From Sediminibacterium goheungense (GTDB lineage: Bacteria > Bacteroidota > Bacteroidia > Chitinophagales > Chitinophagaceae): DNA of 64,000 nt. Positions 53,505 to 62,571 of the stretch are shown in pieces. The notes under the pieces are model-generated. The model was not told where the DNA came from, did not search any database, and saw nothing but the letters and a program-made list of their open reading frames with translations. The DNA lies in assembly GCF_004361915.1 (NCBI RefSeq), contig NZ_SNWP01000013.1:124001-188000 (forward strand), read 5' to 3'. The position numbers and the translations under genes were made by a program. How positions within the stretch are numbered: the first letter of the stretch is position 1; each line of letters opens with the position of its first letter.

Positions 53505-54679
53505 AGAAATGGATATTACTAATACTGGTTTATGTTTCTGTGCAAACAGCAGGCTTTGCGCAGAACCTTTCTGTAAAAGAAAAAACAGAAGCCTATATCA
53601 ATAGTTATAAAGAAATCGCCATTGAAGAAATGCTGCGTACAGGCGTACCTGCCTCCATTAAACTGGCACAGGGTATTTTGGAATCGCAGTTTGGAGAGAG
53701 CCCACTGGCCAAAAATGCCAACAACCATTTTGGTATTAAATGCAAGACAGAATGGACGGGTGAAAAAACTTATCAGGATGATGATGCCAAAGGAGAATGT
53801 TTCAGAGTATACCCATCTGCTGAACAATCATACCGTGACCATTCTGATTTTTTAAAAACCAGACCCCACTACTCTTTTTTATTTAAACTGGAGCCTACTG
53901 ATATTACCGGATGGGCCTATGGGCTTAAAAGAGCAGGTTATGCAACCAGTTCTACTTATCCGGAAAAATTGTTACGGGTTATTGAAGACTATAAACTGCA
54001 TCAATATACCATGTTGGCACTGGCCATTAAGGAAAACAGAAATGCACCGGTTCCGGTTACCACATCACCGCCCATTACAACCACTACAGCTGTGAAAGCC
54101 GAAGTACTTAATAAGGAGGAAGAAGCAGGAAACAAGCAAAATAAGACACAAGAAATAGTAAAAGTGAGGGAGGAAGAAGTAAAAACAGCTCCAATACAGG
54201 CTGTAAAAGAAGAAATGGCTGATAAGTCCGAAGACACCGTTGTTCCTGAAAAGAAAGCTGAACCGACACCGGAAAAAAAACCATCGCCTTATCCTGAAGG
54301 TGTTTTTACCATCAATCATACAAAAGCTATTTATGCAAGAGAAGGCACTTCCCTGCTGGCACTGGCGCACAGATATGATATCAGCCTGAGTAAATTATTC
54401 GACTTTAACGAATTACCCGAGAGCGATATCCTGGATGCGGATCATTTGTTATTTATAGAAAAAAAGCAAAAAAGAGGAGCTTCCGATCTGCATGAAGTAA
54501 CAGCCGGTGAAACCCTGCATGAAATAAGCCAGAAAGAAGGTATCCGTTTGGAAAGTCTGCTGGAATATAATAAACTCAAAAAAGACAGCCAGCTTTCTGC
54601 CGGACAAAAACTCTACCTTCGCTCACCTGCCGAAATCAAGAATGGAGTAGTGAAAGCCAAAACAAAAAACACAAAATGA
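53501..54679 (+). CDS. Glucosaminidase with C-terminal LysM repeats
   Basis: 392 aa. The signal peptide ends GFAQN (about residue 22). The glucosaminidase domain (about 30-165) has the catalytic Glu in LAQGILESQFGESPLAKNANNHFGIKC and ends with YAYSTYPEKL-like AGYATSSTYPEKLLRVIEDY. A Pro/Lys/Glu-rich linker (about 180-265) follows. Then come two LysM modules (IYAREGTSLLALAHRYDISLSKLFDFNEL and TAGETLHEISQKEGIRLESLLEYNKL) that bind peptidoglycan. It hydrolyses cell-wall glycan and is translationally coupled to the O-methyltransferase. Confidence 0.9.
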   Translation: MKKWILLILVYVSVQTAGFAQNLSVKEKTEAYINSYKEIAIEEMLRTGVPASIKLAQGILESQFGESPLAKNANNHFGIKCKTEWTGEKTYQDDDAKGECFRVYPSAEQSYRDHSDFLKTRPHYSFLFKLEPTDITGWAYGLKRAGYATSSTYPEKLLRVIEDYKLHQYTMLALAIKENRNAPVPVTTSPPITTTTAVKAEVLNKEEEAGNKQNKTQEIVKVREEEVKTAPIQAVKEEMADKSEDTVVPEKKAEPTPEKKPSPYPEGVFTINHTKAIYAREGTSLLALAHRYDISLSKLFDFNELPESDILDADHLLFIEKKQKRGASDLHEVTAGETLHEISQKEGIRLESLLEYNKLKKDSQLSAGQKLYLRSPAEIKNGVVKAKTKNTK

Positions 54680-54685
54680 TTTAAC

Positions 54686-55228
54686 ATGAATGTGATCAAG
54701 GTTCACGATAAAGAATTTGTTCCCTATTTACCGGAAGACCTGATTCGTGAAAAGGTGAAAGAACTGGCCCAGCAGCTCGACAAAGATTATGCAGGTAAAA
54801 AACCTTTGTTCATAGCCATCCTCAATGGCTCATTTATGTTTGCCGCAGACCTTTTTAAAGAACTCAGCATAGAAGCAGAAATCTGCTTTATTAAACTGGC
54901 TTCTTATAAAGGAACGAAATCTACTGGTCAGGTTATTACAGCTATCGGACTTGATATGGAAATCAACAACCGCCACGTCATCATCCTTGAAGACATTATT
55001 GATACTGGTAAAACCATGAGTGAATTTTTACCACAACTGATCAACCAGCAACCCTTGTCACTCAAAGTAGCCGTTTTGTTACACAAGCCTGATGCTATGA
55101 AATATCCCATCCAGATGGATTACTGCTGTTTTACCATCCCCAATCGTTTTGTACTGGGTTACGGACTGGATTATGATGGTTTTGGCAGGAATATCAAAGA
55201 GATCTACCAGCTTAAAACCGAAGCATAA
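54686..55228 (+). CDS. hpt: Hypoxanthine phosphoribosyltransferase
   Basis: 180 aa, the usual length. The PRPP-binding motif is VIILEDIIDTGKTMSEF (about 96-112), the early flexible part is FIAILNGSFMFAADL, and the C-terminal purine-contact segment is RFVLGYGLDYDGFGRNIKEIYQL. It salvages hypoxanthine (and guanine). It starts 6 bp after the glucosaminidase stop and is the third gene of this operon. Confidence 0.94.
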   Translation: MNVIKVHDKEFVPYLPEDLIREKVKELAQQLDKDYAGKKPLFIAILNGSFMFAADLFKELSIEAEICFIKLASYKGTKSTGQVITAIGLDMEINNRHVIILEDIIDTGKTMSEFLPQLINQQPLSLKVAVLLHKPDAMKYPIQMDYCCFTIPNRFVLGYGLDYDGFGRNIKEIYQLKTEA

Positions 55229-55302
55229 CAAGGCTTTAACAGCCCAGCACATACCAGTCTCAGCCTATTTATCGTTATCTTGTAGCTGAAACCCCTAACC
55301 AA

Positions 55303-57066
55303 ATGAAGAAAGGCATTTGGATATTATTTTGCTGTCTTTTATGCTACCTATTCACCTCTGCGCAATATTATATACGTGGAGAGGTAAGAAATGAACATGG
55401 GGTATTGCTGGAAGGTGTTAAAATCAGACTGAAATCTAAACCACAGCAGGTTTTTACAACCGGCAATACTGGTGCTTTTGGCATTTCACTCACAAAAATT
55501 ACAGATTCTCTTTCGCTTGAACTGGATGGTTATGAAAAGACCTGTTTGCCGGCAGACAGCAGACAATTTAACCGGCTATTACTGAAAACACTTCCCGGCA
55601 CTTTAAAACTATACAAAAACAACAGAGCCTCCATTGTTTCCAATGCCAGAAACAATTTGTTTCTACCTGCTCCCAATCAGGGTGAAAGTTATAGTAGCTT
55701 AATAGAAAATGATTTTATTCATGCGACTGAGTTTCCTGAAACGGGTTTCTCCCTGAATATAGACAATGCTGCATACAGTAATATCAGGCGCTTTATTACC
55801 AACCAGATGTTTGTTCCCGAAGATGCTGTACGAATTGAAGAAATGCTGAATTATTTCAGCCTGCCAATCATCAGAAAAAGTAAATCGGTTCATTATTCTG
55901 ACTCATTCAACTTCAGTTATCAACATACCAGTAATCCCTGGAAAGCTGGGCACCAGTTATTGTTTCTGCAAATAGAAGCACCAGCTTTATCTTTAGATAA
56001 AGTTCCTCCTTCTAACCTTGTATTCCTGATTGATGTATCCGGCTCAATGGATAAACCCAATCGATTGCCCCTACTCCAGTCTGCCTTTAAAATGCTGGTA
56101 AATACACTCAGAGACTGTGATACCATCACCATTGCTACTTATGGAGGCGGTGTGGGCATCGTTCTTCCGCCAACCGGTGGTGCGCATAAACAAAGTATTA
56201 AAAATGTAATCGACTCATTGTCTGCCGGGGGCGATACACCTGGTGCCGGGGCCATTCAGCTTGCTTATCAGCTGGCAAAAGATAAATTTATACCGGGCGG
56301 TAATAACAGGGTTATTCTTGCTACTGACGGGGATTTTAATGTAGGGCAGTCCTCTGAAAAAGAGCTGGAAGAATTGATCCTGCGTTATCAGCAAACAGGT
56401 ATTTATTTAACCTGTTTGGGTGTAGGTATGGGCAATTATAAAGACAGTAAACTCGAATCCTTATCAAAAAAAGGAAATGGCAATTTTGCCTATTTGGACC
56501 AGATCAGGGAAGCGGAGAAAGTTTTGGTAAAGGAATTCACCAAAACCATTTTTTCGGTAGCGGATGATGCCGCTATCACGGTGAGCTTTAATCCTGCTAC
56601 TGTTGCTGAATACAGACTGATTGGTTTTGACAATAAGAAATCTGCACTGGACGACAGTAACAGTGTATTAGAAGGTGGCGAAATCGGCAGTGGTCATACA
56701 ATTACTGCGATATTTGAAATCAATCCGGCTAAAGACAGTGTAAGTGCTGTTCAGCAACCCTTGGCAGTACTGGATCTCCGGTATAAAAAACCCGGAAGTA
56801 ATGATATACTGCATCAGACATTTCATTGCGAATACCAGGGCCTTCCGATTCAAAGCGCAGACAGCATGTATCGTTTTGCGGCATCTGTTGCCATGTTTGG
56901 TTCTGTACTCCGCAAATCGAAATTTACCAGAGACTACCAATTTGAAGACGTCCTTACACTTGCCAGATCGGGTATTAGAAAGAATGATGTACTACAAAAC
57001 GAATTCGGGAAATTGGTAGAACAGGCAATGTTTCTATACAATCCATCAAAGAAAAAAAGAAAGTAA
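55303..57066 (+). CDS. VWA-domain protein with carboxypeptidase-regulatory-like N-terminus
   Basis: 587 aa. The signal peptide ends TSAQYY. A CarboxypepD_reg-like beta domain (YIRGEVRNEHGVLLEGVKIRL, about 25-95) is followed by a YfbK-like VWA module: NYFSLPIIRKSKSVHYSDSFNFSY, MIDAS VFLIDVSGSMDKPNRL (about 244-259), and VILATDGDFNVGQSSEKEL, plus a C-terminal DUF3520-like domain (SVADDAAITVSFNPATVAEYRLIGFDN). The domain set occurs in cell-surface or periplasmic proteins of Bacteroidota; the function is unknown. Its stop lies in the left arm of the terminator at 57063-57139. Confidence 0.88.
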   Translation: MKKGIWILFCCLLCYLFTSAQYYIRGEVRNEHGVLLEGVKIRLKSKPQQVFTTGNTGAFGISLTKITDSLSLELDGYEKTCLPADSRQFNRLLLKTLPGTLKLYKNNRASIVSNARNNLFLPAPNQGESYSSLIENDFIHATEFPETGFSLNIDNAAYSNIRRFITNQMFVPEDAVRIEEMLNYFSLPIIRKSKSVHYSDSFNFSYQHTSNPWKAGHQLLFLQIEAPALSLDKVPPSNLVFLIDVSGSMDKPNRLPLLQSAFKMLVNTLRDCDTITIATYGGGVGIVLPPTGGAHKQSIKNVIDSLSAGGDTPGAGAIQLAYQLAKDKFIPGGNNRVILATDGDFNVGQSSEKELEELILRYQQTGIYLTCLGVGMGNYKDSKLESLSKKGNGNFAYLDQIREAEKVLVKEFTKTIFSVADDAAITVSFNPATVAEYRLIGFDNKKSALDDSNSVLEGGEIGSGHTITAIFEINPAKDSVSAVQQPLAVLDLRYKKPGSNDILHQTFHCEYQGLPIQSADSMYRFAASVAMFGSVLRKSKFTRDYQFEDVLTLARSGIRKNDVLQNEFGKLVEQAMFLYNPSKKKRK

Positions 57067-57139
57067 GCCCTGCCTACCCTTTCATTGCCAGAGTGATCTT
57101 AGAAAACGCACAGCAGAGAAATGAGGACGCAGGGCTTAC
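57063..57139. terminator. Bidirectional hairpin between the VWA and dnaJ genes
   Basis: GTAAGCCCTGC (57063-57073, containing the VWA stop codon TAA) pairs perfectly with GCAGGGCTTAC (57129-57139). The loop is large and there is no U-run, so its strength is uncertain. It lies between convergent genes. Confidence 0.45.
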
Positions 57140-57155
57140 GCAGAGATTGACGCTA

Positions 57156-58319
57156 TTAACTAAAAGCTTCTTTTACTCGTTCGAAGAAACTCTTATCACT
57201 TTTATTGGGATTGGGTTTGAAATTAGCACTCTCATTCATTTTCTCCAACATACGTTTTTCTTCGTCGCTGATGTTCTGGGGAGTCCATACATTCACATAA
57301 ATCAACTGATCACCTTTGCTATATCCCTGTACTTCAGGAAACCCTTTTCCTTTGAGTCTGAATATTTTTCCGCTCTGTGTACCGGCAGGTATTTTAATTT
57401 TTGCACGGCCATCAATCGTGGGTACTTCTACCTGTGTTCCAAATACAGCATCCGGAAATGACAGATGAAGGTCATAGGCCACATTCAATCCATCTCGTTG
57501 TAACTCAGGATGCGCTTCCTCCTCAATCTGGATAATCAGATCTCCGGCAAAACCACCACGTTCACCGGCATTCCCTTTTCCACTCATGCTCAGCTGCATG
57601 CCTTCCTGTACGCCGGCTGGTATATCAATACTAATGGTTTCTTCACCATATACTCTTCCTTCACCTTTACAACTACCACATTTTGCAGTTACAGTAGACC
57701 CTTCACCATTACAGGTTGGACAGGTACTCACGGTCTGCATTTGTCCGAGAAAGGTATTCGTTACTCTTCTTACCTGACCCGTACCTCCACAAGTTCCACA
57801 GTTCTGTACACTGTTTTTATCTTTTGCACCGTTGCCTCCACAGGTATTACACAATACATGCTTTTTTACCTTTACATTCTTGGTAACACCTTTTGCAATC
57901 TCTTCAAAATTCAGCTTGAGTTTGATACGAAGATTACTTCCTCTTTGTCCGCGTGTACGGCCGCTTCCACCGCCGTTGCTTCTTCTGCCACCACCAAAGA
58001 AACTACCAAACATATCATCGCCGAAAATATCGCCGAACTGACTGAAGATATCATCCATATTGCTGTAGCCACCGCCACCACCACCTGTGCCCGGACCAAA
58101 AGCAGCATGACCATAACGGTCGTATTTGGCTTTTTTATCTGCATCACTGAGCACTTCATACGCTTCAGCAGCTTCCTTAAATTTCTCTTCCGCTTCTTTA
58201 TCGCCGGGATTGCGATCCGGATGAAACTGCATAGCTACTTTGCGATAAGCTTTTTTAATCTCATCGGCAGAAGCAGACTTACTCACGCCCAATATTTCGT
58301 AAAAATCTCTTTTAGCCAT
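57156..58319 (-). CDS. dnaJ: Chaperone protein DnaJ
   Basis: 387 aa. The J domain has the HPD motif in [13 protein letters not shown]. The Gly-rich region and four zinc-binding CxxCxGxG repeats are clear: [24 protein letters not shown] and CGSCKGEG. The C-terminal domain shows [17 protein letters not shown]. It is the co-chaperone of DnaK. It follows grpE, separated by a strong repeat hairpin at 58345-58382 that may reduce or stabilise its expression. Confidence 0.97.
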   Translation of the reverse strand: MAKRDFYEILGVSKSASADEIKKAYRKVAMQFHPDRNPGDKEAEEKFKEAAEAYEVLSDADKKAKYDRYGHAAFGPGTGGGGGGYSNMDDIFSQFGDIFGDDMFGSFFGGGRRSNGGGSGRTRGQRGSNLRIKLKLNFEEIAKGVTKNVKVKKHVLCNTCGGNGAKDKNSVQNCGTCGGTGQVRRVTNTFLGQMQTVSTCPTCNGEGSTVTAKCGSCKGEGRVYGEETISIDIPAGVQEGMQLSMSGKGNAGERGGFAGDLIIQIEEEAHPELQRDGLNVAYDLHLSFPDAVFGTQVEVPTIDGRAKIKIPAGTQSGKIFRLKGKGFPEVQGYSKGDQLIYVNVWTPQNISDEEKRMLEKMNESANFKPNPNKSDKSFFERVKEAFS

Positions 58320-58344
58320 CTTTATAAATTTGATGATCTCAGAT

Positions 58345-58382
58345 GGCAGATATCAGATTTATTTTTATATCTGATATCTGCC
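58345..58382 (-). repeat. Perfect repeat hairpin between grpE and dnaJ
   Basis: GGCAGATATCAGAT (58345-58358) pairs with ATCTGATATCTGCC (58369-58382): a 14-bp perfect stem with a 10-nt AT loop. Next to it, GTCTGACATCTGACAT repeats run up to the grpE stop at 58398. The words match those of 22643-22703 and 60325-60356. Confidence 0.8.
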
Positions 58383-58397
58383 GTCTGACATCTGACA

Positions 58398-58967
58398 TTA
58401 TTTTCCAACCACCACTTTTGCGAAGCGGATAATTTTATCGTTGAGGTAATAACCTTTCATTACTTCATCTATCACTTTCCCTTTGAGTTCTTCCTTGGGT
58501 GCTGGTATTTCAGTAATGGCTTCATGTTTTTCCACGTCGAAGTCGGCATGGATGCTTTCCATCGCTTTTACACCTTTTGATTGAAGGCTGGAGCGAAGTT
58601 TATTAAAGACCAGTTGAATTCCTTCTTTCTGCAAAGCAATATCATCACTACCCTGCAATTGTTTTTCTGCACGATCACAGTCATCCAGCACATCCAGTAA
58701 GGATACAATTACATCTTTACCGGCTGTTTGTATCAGTTCAATACGCTCTTTAGCAGTTCTACGTCTGAAATTATCGAACTCGGCCATGAGGCGGAGGTAT
58801 TTATCTTTCTGCTCCTGTAATTCGGACTGCAGTTTCTCTAACTGGTTATCTTCAGCCACGGGTTCATTCAGGTGTGAGGTACCCGCTGCATTTTCATCTG
58901 CATTGATATCAATACCCTGATTCAGTTCTTCATTTACGTTTGATGTAGTAGTTGCCTGCTCTTCCAT
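58398..58967 (-). CDS. grpE: Nucleotide exchange factor GrpE
   Basis: 189 aa. An acidic N-terminal region (1-50) precedes a coiled coil (LQSELQEQKDKYLRLMAEFDNFRRRTAKERIEL). The C-terminal four-helix and beta part shows DFDVEKHEAITEIPAP and GKVIDEVMKGYYLNDKIIRFAKVVVGK, which are family signatures. It releases ADP from DnaK. It is the first gene of the grpE-dnaJ operon. Confidence 0.95.
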   Translation of the reverse strand: MEEQATTTSNVNEELNQGIDINADENAAGTSHLNEPVAEDNQLEKLQSELQEQKDKYLRLMAEFDNFRRRTAKERIELIQTAGKDVIVSLLDVLDDCDRAEKQLQGSDDIALQKEGIQLVFNKLRSSLQSKGVKAMESIHADFDVEKHEAITEIPAPKEELKGKVIDEVMKGYYLNDKIIRFAKVVVGK

Positions 58968-59139
58968 AATTATTTTACTTAATACTTGATACTGCTATAT
59001 CTGTCAAAAATTTTGCCGATGCAAAGAAACGGGAAAAAATGGCAGTTTCAGAAGCGAAAAAGCCCTGCCTGTCAGTTGAAATACAGCCATTTCCGGCTTT
59101 CCACGCCTCTTTAACAGCAGGGCTCTGCGGGCTTTGAGT

Positions 59140-59147
59140 TATCTTCG
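59140..59147 (+). promoter_or_regulatory. TATCTTCG box 4 bp upstream of the rRNA methyltransferase ATG
   Basis: TATCTTCG followed by CGCC-ATG is nearly identical to the start region of trpS (TATCTTCG-CGGC-ATG at 33378-33392). It is a one-mismatch -7 box close to the start codon. Confidence 0.35.
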
Positions 59148-59151
59148 CGCC

Positions 59152-60327
59152 ATGACAAACGTGTATCTCAGGAAAAAGATAGCCCCAAGGATTGCCAATG
59201 GCCATCCCTGGATCTTTGGAAATGAAGTAGAAAGGGTATCCGGCCCAGTTGAAGCCGGTGATATTGTGGACGTATTTTTTGCAGATGGAAAGCTGGCAGG
59301 AAGGGGTTATGTAAATCCAAAATCCCAGATCATGGTACGCCTGCTTACCCGCAAGCAGGAAGAAATCAACGACCAGTTCTTTTTCAACAGAATTGCAGGA
59401 GCATGGAGCTATCGCCAGAATTTAGGTTATACAGAAAACTGCCGTCTCATTTTTGGAGAAGCCGATTATATGCCAGCATTGATCATCGATAAATTCAATG
59501 ACTATTTCGTTTTACAAACCCTTTCACTGGGTATGGACAAATGGAAACCTGCCATTGTAAAAGCCCTTGAAACCATTTTTTCGCCCAAAGGCATTTATGA
59601 ACGCAACGATGTGCCTGTTCGCGAACTGGAAGGATTGACCCAGCATAAAGGATTTTTATCGGCACCTTTTGATACCAATATCATCATTAATGAAAACGGA
59701 CTCAGGTTTCATGTGGATATTGAAAATGGCCAGAAAACAGGCTATTTTCTTGACCAGCAGGATAACCGTCGCGCCATTCAGCATATTGTAAAAGATGCAG
59801 AGGTATTAGGTGCTTTTACCTATACCGGTACTTTCGAAATACATGCCGCCTATTATGGTGCGAAATCTGTTTTAGGTTTAGATATTTCTGAAAATGCGGT
59901 TGCACAGGCCAACCGAAATGCAGCACTCAATGGTCTTGAAAATATCTGCCGCTTTGAGGCCATGAATGCCTTTGATGTGCTCAAACAATGGGGTAAAGAT
60001 GGCAGACAATACGATGTAGTAATGCTGGACCCTCCTGCATTTACCAAGAGCCGCGAAAACATACAGAAAGCCATTACGGGGTATAAAGAAATCAACCTGA
60101 GAGGTATGAAGCTCATCCGTAACGGGGGCTTCCTCGTTACCTCCAGCTGTACCAATCTGGTACAACCCGATCTCTTCCTGCAGACCATTGAAATGGCCGC
60201 TAAAGATGCGCGTAAAAAAATACGTCAGGTCACTTTCCAGGCACAGGCCAGCGATCACCCGATTATCTGGGGTATGGAGAATACCAATTATCTGAAGTTT
60301 CTGATTGTGGAAGTTACAGATAGATAG
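59152..60327 (+). CDS. Class I SAM-dependent rRNA methyltransferase (RlmI-like)
   Basis: 391 aa from the ATG at 59152; an in-frame TTG at 59134 lies in the promoter-like box. The N-terminal PUA domain reads RIANGHPWIFGNEVERVSGPVEAGDIVDVF. The EEHEE linker and SAM-binding domain follow, with LGAFTYTGTFEIHAAYYGAKSVLGLDISENAV and the catalytic motif VMLDPPAFTKSRENI. It methylates a cytosine of 23S rRNA, by family. A repeat element of GGCAGATATCAGATGTCAG words starts at its stop (60325-60356). Confidence 0.93.
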   Translation: MTNVYLRKKIAPRIANGHPWIFGNEVERVSGPVEAGDIVDVFFADGKLAGRGYVNPKSQIMVRLLTRKQEEINDQFFFNRIAGAWSYRQNLGYTENCRLIFGEADYMPALIIDKFNDYFVLQTLSLGMDKWKPAIVKALETIFSPKGIYERNDVPVRELEGLTQHKGFLSAPFDTNIIINENGLRFHVDIENGQKTGYFLDQQDNRRAIQHIVKDAEVLGAFTYTGTFEIHAAYYGAKSVLGLDISENAVAQANRNAALNGLENICRFEAMNAFDVLKQWGKDGRQYDVVMLDPPAFTKSRENIQKAITGYKEINLRGMKLIRNGGFLVTSSCTNLVQPDLFLQTIEMAAKDARKKIRQVTFQAQASDHPIIWGMENTNYLKFLIVEVTDR

Positions 60328-60356
60328 CAGGATGGCAGATATCAGATGTCAGCTTA
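60325..60356 (+). repeat. Short stop-proximal repeat after the rRNA methyltransferase
   Basis: The stop TAG is followed by CAGGATGGCAGATATCAG and ATGTCAG, the same words as in the grpE-dnaJ and purS-rsmI elements, but here with no right arm. Confidence 0.6.
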
Positions 60357-60374
60357 AAAAAAACTATACTATGC

Positions 60375-60429
60375 GCTGCCTAACTCTGTAGTTTTATTAA
60401 TTTAGACTTCTACCAAAACGTTAGGCAGC
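60375..60429 (+). terminator. Terminator-like structure after the rRNA methyltransferase
   Basis: GCTGCCTAAC (60375-60384) and GTTAGGCAGC (60420-60429) are perfect complements followed by TTTTT. The loop of 35 nt is large, so this is a weaker terminator call. Confidence 0.5.
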
Positions 60430-60604
60430 TTTTTACTTAACTACCATATTTCTATTCATAACCGTCGCCTATCTATCATTAATAAAATACACTTCCTTTC
60501 TCCCCTTCTCCCTGCAAAAAATACTTACCGCACATTTAGGGTTAGAAATGCTTTATGAATTGAAAAGTATTTACCGGAAAGAAAAAGAAGAATATGAGAA
60601 TTGG

Positions 60605-60967
60605 TTATTTAACGACCTGAAACTTACCCGATTCTACAATACGGTTACTCTGATCACGGAGCTGGTAAACATACAAACCTCGGTAATACTGATCGTCCAG
60701 ATTGATGACTACTTTAGATTCAGTAATACGTACTTCTGTCATACGCTTACCCAGAAAATTACAGATGAGAAGGCTATAACTTTTATCAACAGACTTATCA
60801 AATTCAAAATTAATGACAGTGGTAGCAGGGTTGGGATAAAAACGGCTTACTTTGGTTGGCAGCTCTGGAAACTCCGTTACCTTACCCACATTAAAAACCG
60901 GGTCGGGCGCAAAACTGCTACCGAAGGCCATAAATACCAGTAAAAGTATTGTGTACCTTTTTCCCAT
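60605..60967 (-). CDS. Minimal protein: signal peptide plus T9SS type A sorting domain
   Basis: 120 aa. The signal peptide (ILLLVFMAFGSSFAPD, about 1-20) is followed by a short linker and then a complete type A sorting domain: VSRFYPNPATTVINFEF...YSLLICNFLGKRMTEVRI...VVINLDDQYYRGLYVYQLRDQSNRIVESGKFQVVK. The domain makes up about 80 of the 100 mature residues, so almost no cargo is left. The PNPA motif, the GK and GLY...Q...G.F.V end are typical. It is a single gene flanked by gaps of 277 bp upstream and 388 bp downstream. It could be a decoy, a decayed cargo or a small surface protein. Confidence 0.8.
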   Translation of the reverse strand: MGKRYTILLLVFMAFGSSFAPDPVFNVGKVTEFPELPTKVSRFYPNPATTVINFEFDKSVDKSYSLLICNFLGKRMTEVRITESKVVINLDDQYYRGLYVYQLRDQSNRIVESGKFQVVK

Positions 60968-61298
60968 GGGTCTGTTTCTACTATAAAAATAGTTAATTCA
61001 GCTGATTTTTGCAAAACAAGAGCAGAAATTACGAATACCGAATCTAGAATAATGAATTTAGAAGCTTGGTTTTGGGGTAGTTCCAGACCGGTACAGCTTA
61101 TACTAACATCACCCTGAAAGGCATTTTTAACCCGGAAAAATTGAATATAAAGGCTAAAACCGGATAATTTCCAGCGACCAGGCTCAGTTTGCCCACTGCT
61201 CCCTGCGAAGAAAGCACTTTAAGCCAACGATGTATACAGTTAGTTATTCGGCAGGAGAAAAGAGACCCCCGATTTCTATGGTAAAGGATAGTATAAAA
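60968..61298. other. Gene-poor gap between the sorting-domain gene and the peroxiredoxin
   Basis: This stretch of about 330 bp has no convincing gene. One short open stretch (FQTGTAYTNITLKGIFNPEKLNI in the plus strand near 61080-61150) is protein-like but is bounded by a stop before and after. I see no operator or repeat here. Confidence 0.4.
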
Positions 61299-61345
61299 AA
61301 TGTCGAATAGCCAATTTTGAAGTTCAATATTGGCTATTCGACATT
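61299..61345 (-). terminator. Strong Rho-independent terminator of the peroxiredoxin gene
   Basis: A perfect 17-bp stem, AATGTCGAATAGCCAAT (61299-61315) and ATTGGCTATTCGACATT (61329-61345), is followed on the minus strand by TTTTTT (A-run at 61295-61300). It lies 11 bp past the stop. Confidence 0.9.
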
Positions 61346-61355
61346 CATCTGTTTC

Positions 61356-61826
61356 TTACAGACTGTTCAGTGTTTGCTGAATGGCTTCGAAATTTGGCAG
61401 GTCACCGGGGGTTGGGCATACTTCTGCATATCTTACCACACCTTCGGCATCAATTACAAATGCAGCACGTTTACTTACACCCTGCATCTCGAAAGCGGGA
61501 AATGTATCGTACAATACGTCAAATGCCTTGGCAGCATCCTTATTAAAATCGCTCAGCAACTGGAAGTTCAGTTTTTGTTCTTCGCGGAATTTTCCCAGAG
61601 AAAATAACGAGTCTACAGAAACACCAAATACAACAGCGTTGGTGTTATTGTACAAAGTTATGTTATCACGCACATTGCATAATTCTGCTGTACAAACGCC
61701 GGTGAAGGCCAGCGGAAAAAACAGAACCACTACATTTTTACCTTTTTGTTCTGATAAGGTTACTTTGTTTTTGTCTGTGTCGAACAAAGAAAAATCAGGA
61801 GCTACGGTGCCTGTCTGAATACTCAT
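61356..61826 (-). CDS. Peroxiredoxin (AhpE/Prx-like)
   Basis: 156 aa. It starts IQTGTVAPDFSLFDTDKNKVTLSEQKGKNVVVLFFPLAFTGVCTAELC, with the peroxidatic Cys in the FTGVCTAELC motif (VCT) and a second Cys five residues later. The length and lack of a C-terminal resolving Cys fit the AhpE or atypical 1-Cys type; the second Cys in ELC might resolve it. It reduces peroxides in the cytoplasm. It is a single gene with its own terminator. Confidence 0.9.
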   Translation of the reverse strand: MSIQTGTVAPDFSLFDTDKNKVTLSEQKGKNVVVLFFPLAFTGVCTAELCNVRDNITLYNNTNAVVFGVSVDSLFSLGKFREEQKLNFQLLSDFNKDAAKAFDVLYDTFPAFEMQGVSKRAAFVIDAEGVVRYAEVCPTPGDLPNFEAIQQTLNSL

Positions 61827-61885
61827 ACGATATATTTTAGTTTGATTTGATTAAATTGTTAAAACAAAGCTATGCTGAAAAGGTT

Positions 61886-62542
61886 TTATAACTGCATTTC
61901 AGGAACATGATTGGGAATAATGAGCTTTCCTGCTGTTTTATTTTTTATTTCTTCTACTGATACACCCGGCGCACGCTCCAGTAACAGAAAACCATCAGTC
62001 GTAATTTCCAATGCCGCCAGTTCAGTTACCACCTTTTTGACACAACCCACTCCTGTTAACGGAAGACTGCATTTCGGCAACAGCTTACTCTCACCTTTCG
62101 GATTGGTATGCATCATGGCTACAATAATATTTCTGGCACTGGCTACCAGATCCATGGCACCACCCATTCCCTTTACCATTTTACCGGGTATTTTCCAGTT
62201 GGCAATATCTCCTGTCTCACTCACTTCCATGGCACCCAGAACGGTAAGGTCTATTTTTCCGGCCCTGATCATCCCAAAACTTTCTGCACTGTCGAAAAAA
62301 GCACCGCCGGGAATCACCGTTACGGTTTCTTTTCCTGCATTGATCAGATCGGCATCTATTTCTTCTTCTGATGGATAGGGCCCCATTCCCAGTATACCAT
62401 TCTCACTCTGAAAAATAACTGTCATCCCTTCCGGAATAAAATTAGATACCAGTGTAGGTATACCAATACCCAGGTTTACATACATACCATCCCGCAGTTC
62501 CTGTGCAATTCGTTTTGCAATGCCAAATTTATCGAGTGCCAT
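61886..62542 (-). CDS. scoB: 3-oxoacid CoA-transferase subunit B
   Basis: 218 aa from the ATG at 62542 ([32 protein letters not shown]), the family start. The upstream open frame runs into the repeat element. The catalytic Glu is in [14 protein letters not shown], and the segment [23 protein letters not shown] is the family signature. It transfers CoA from succinyl-CoA to acetoacetate or a related acid. It is separated from scoA by the repeat hairpin at 62572-62638. Confidence 0.93.
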   Translation of the reverse strand: MALDKFGIAKRIAQELRDGMYVNLGIGIPTLVSNFIPEGMTVIFQSENGILGMGPYPSEEEIDADLINAGKETVTVIPGGAFFDSAESFGMIRAGKIDLTVLGAMEVSETGDIANWKIPGKMVKGMGGAMDLVASARNIIVAMMHTNPKGESKLLPKCSLPLTGVGCVKKVVTELAALEITTDGFLLLERAPGVSVEEIKNKTAGKLIIPNHVPEMQL

Positions 62543-62571
62543 TTTTTTTTGTTTTGCTGATGAAAGATGAT

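Noticed and set aside
57510..58388. Plus-strand frame of 292 codons opposite dnaJ
   Set aside because: It is antisense to a certain dnaJ gene with full family motifs, so it is a shadow frame.
61080..61165. Gene fragment reading FQTGTAYTNITLKGIFNPEKLNI
   Set aside because: It is protein-like but only about 28 codons between stops, with nothing recognisable upstream or downstream, so I report only the gap.
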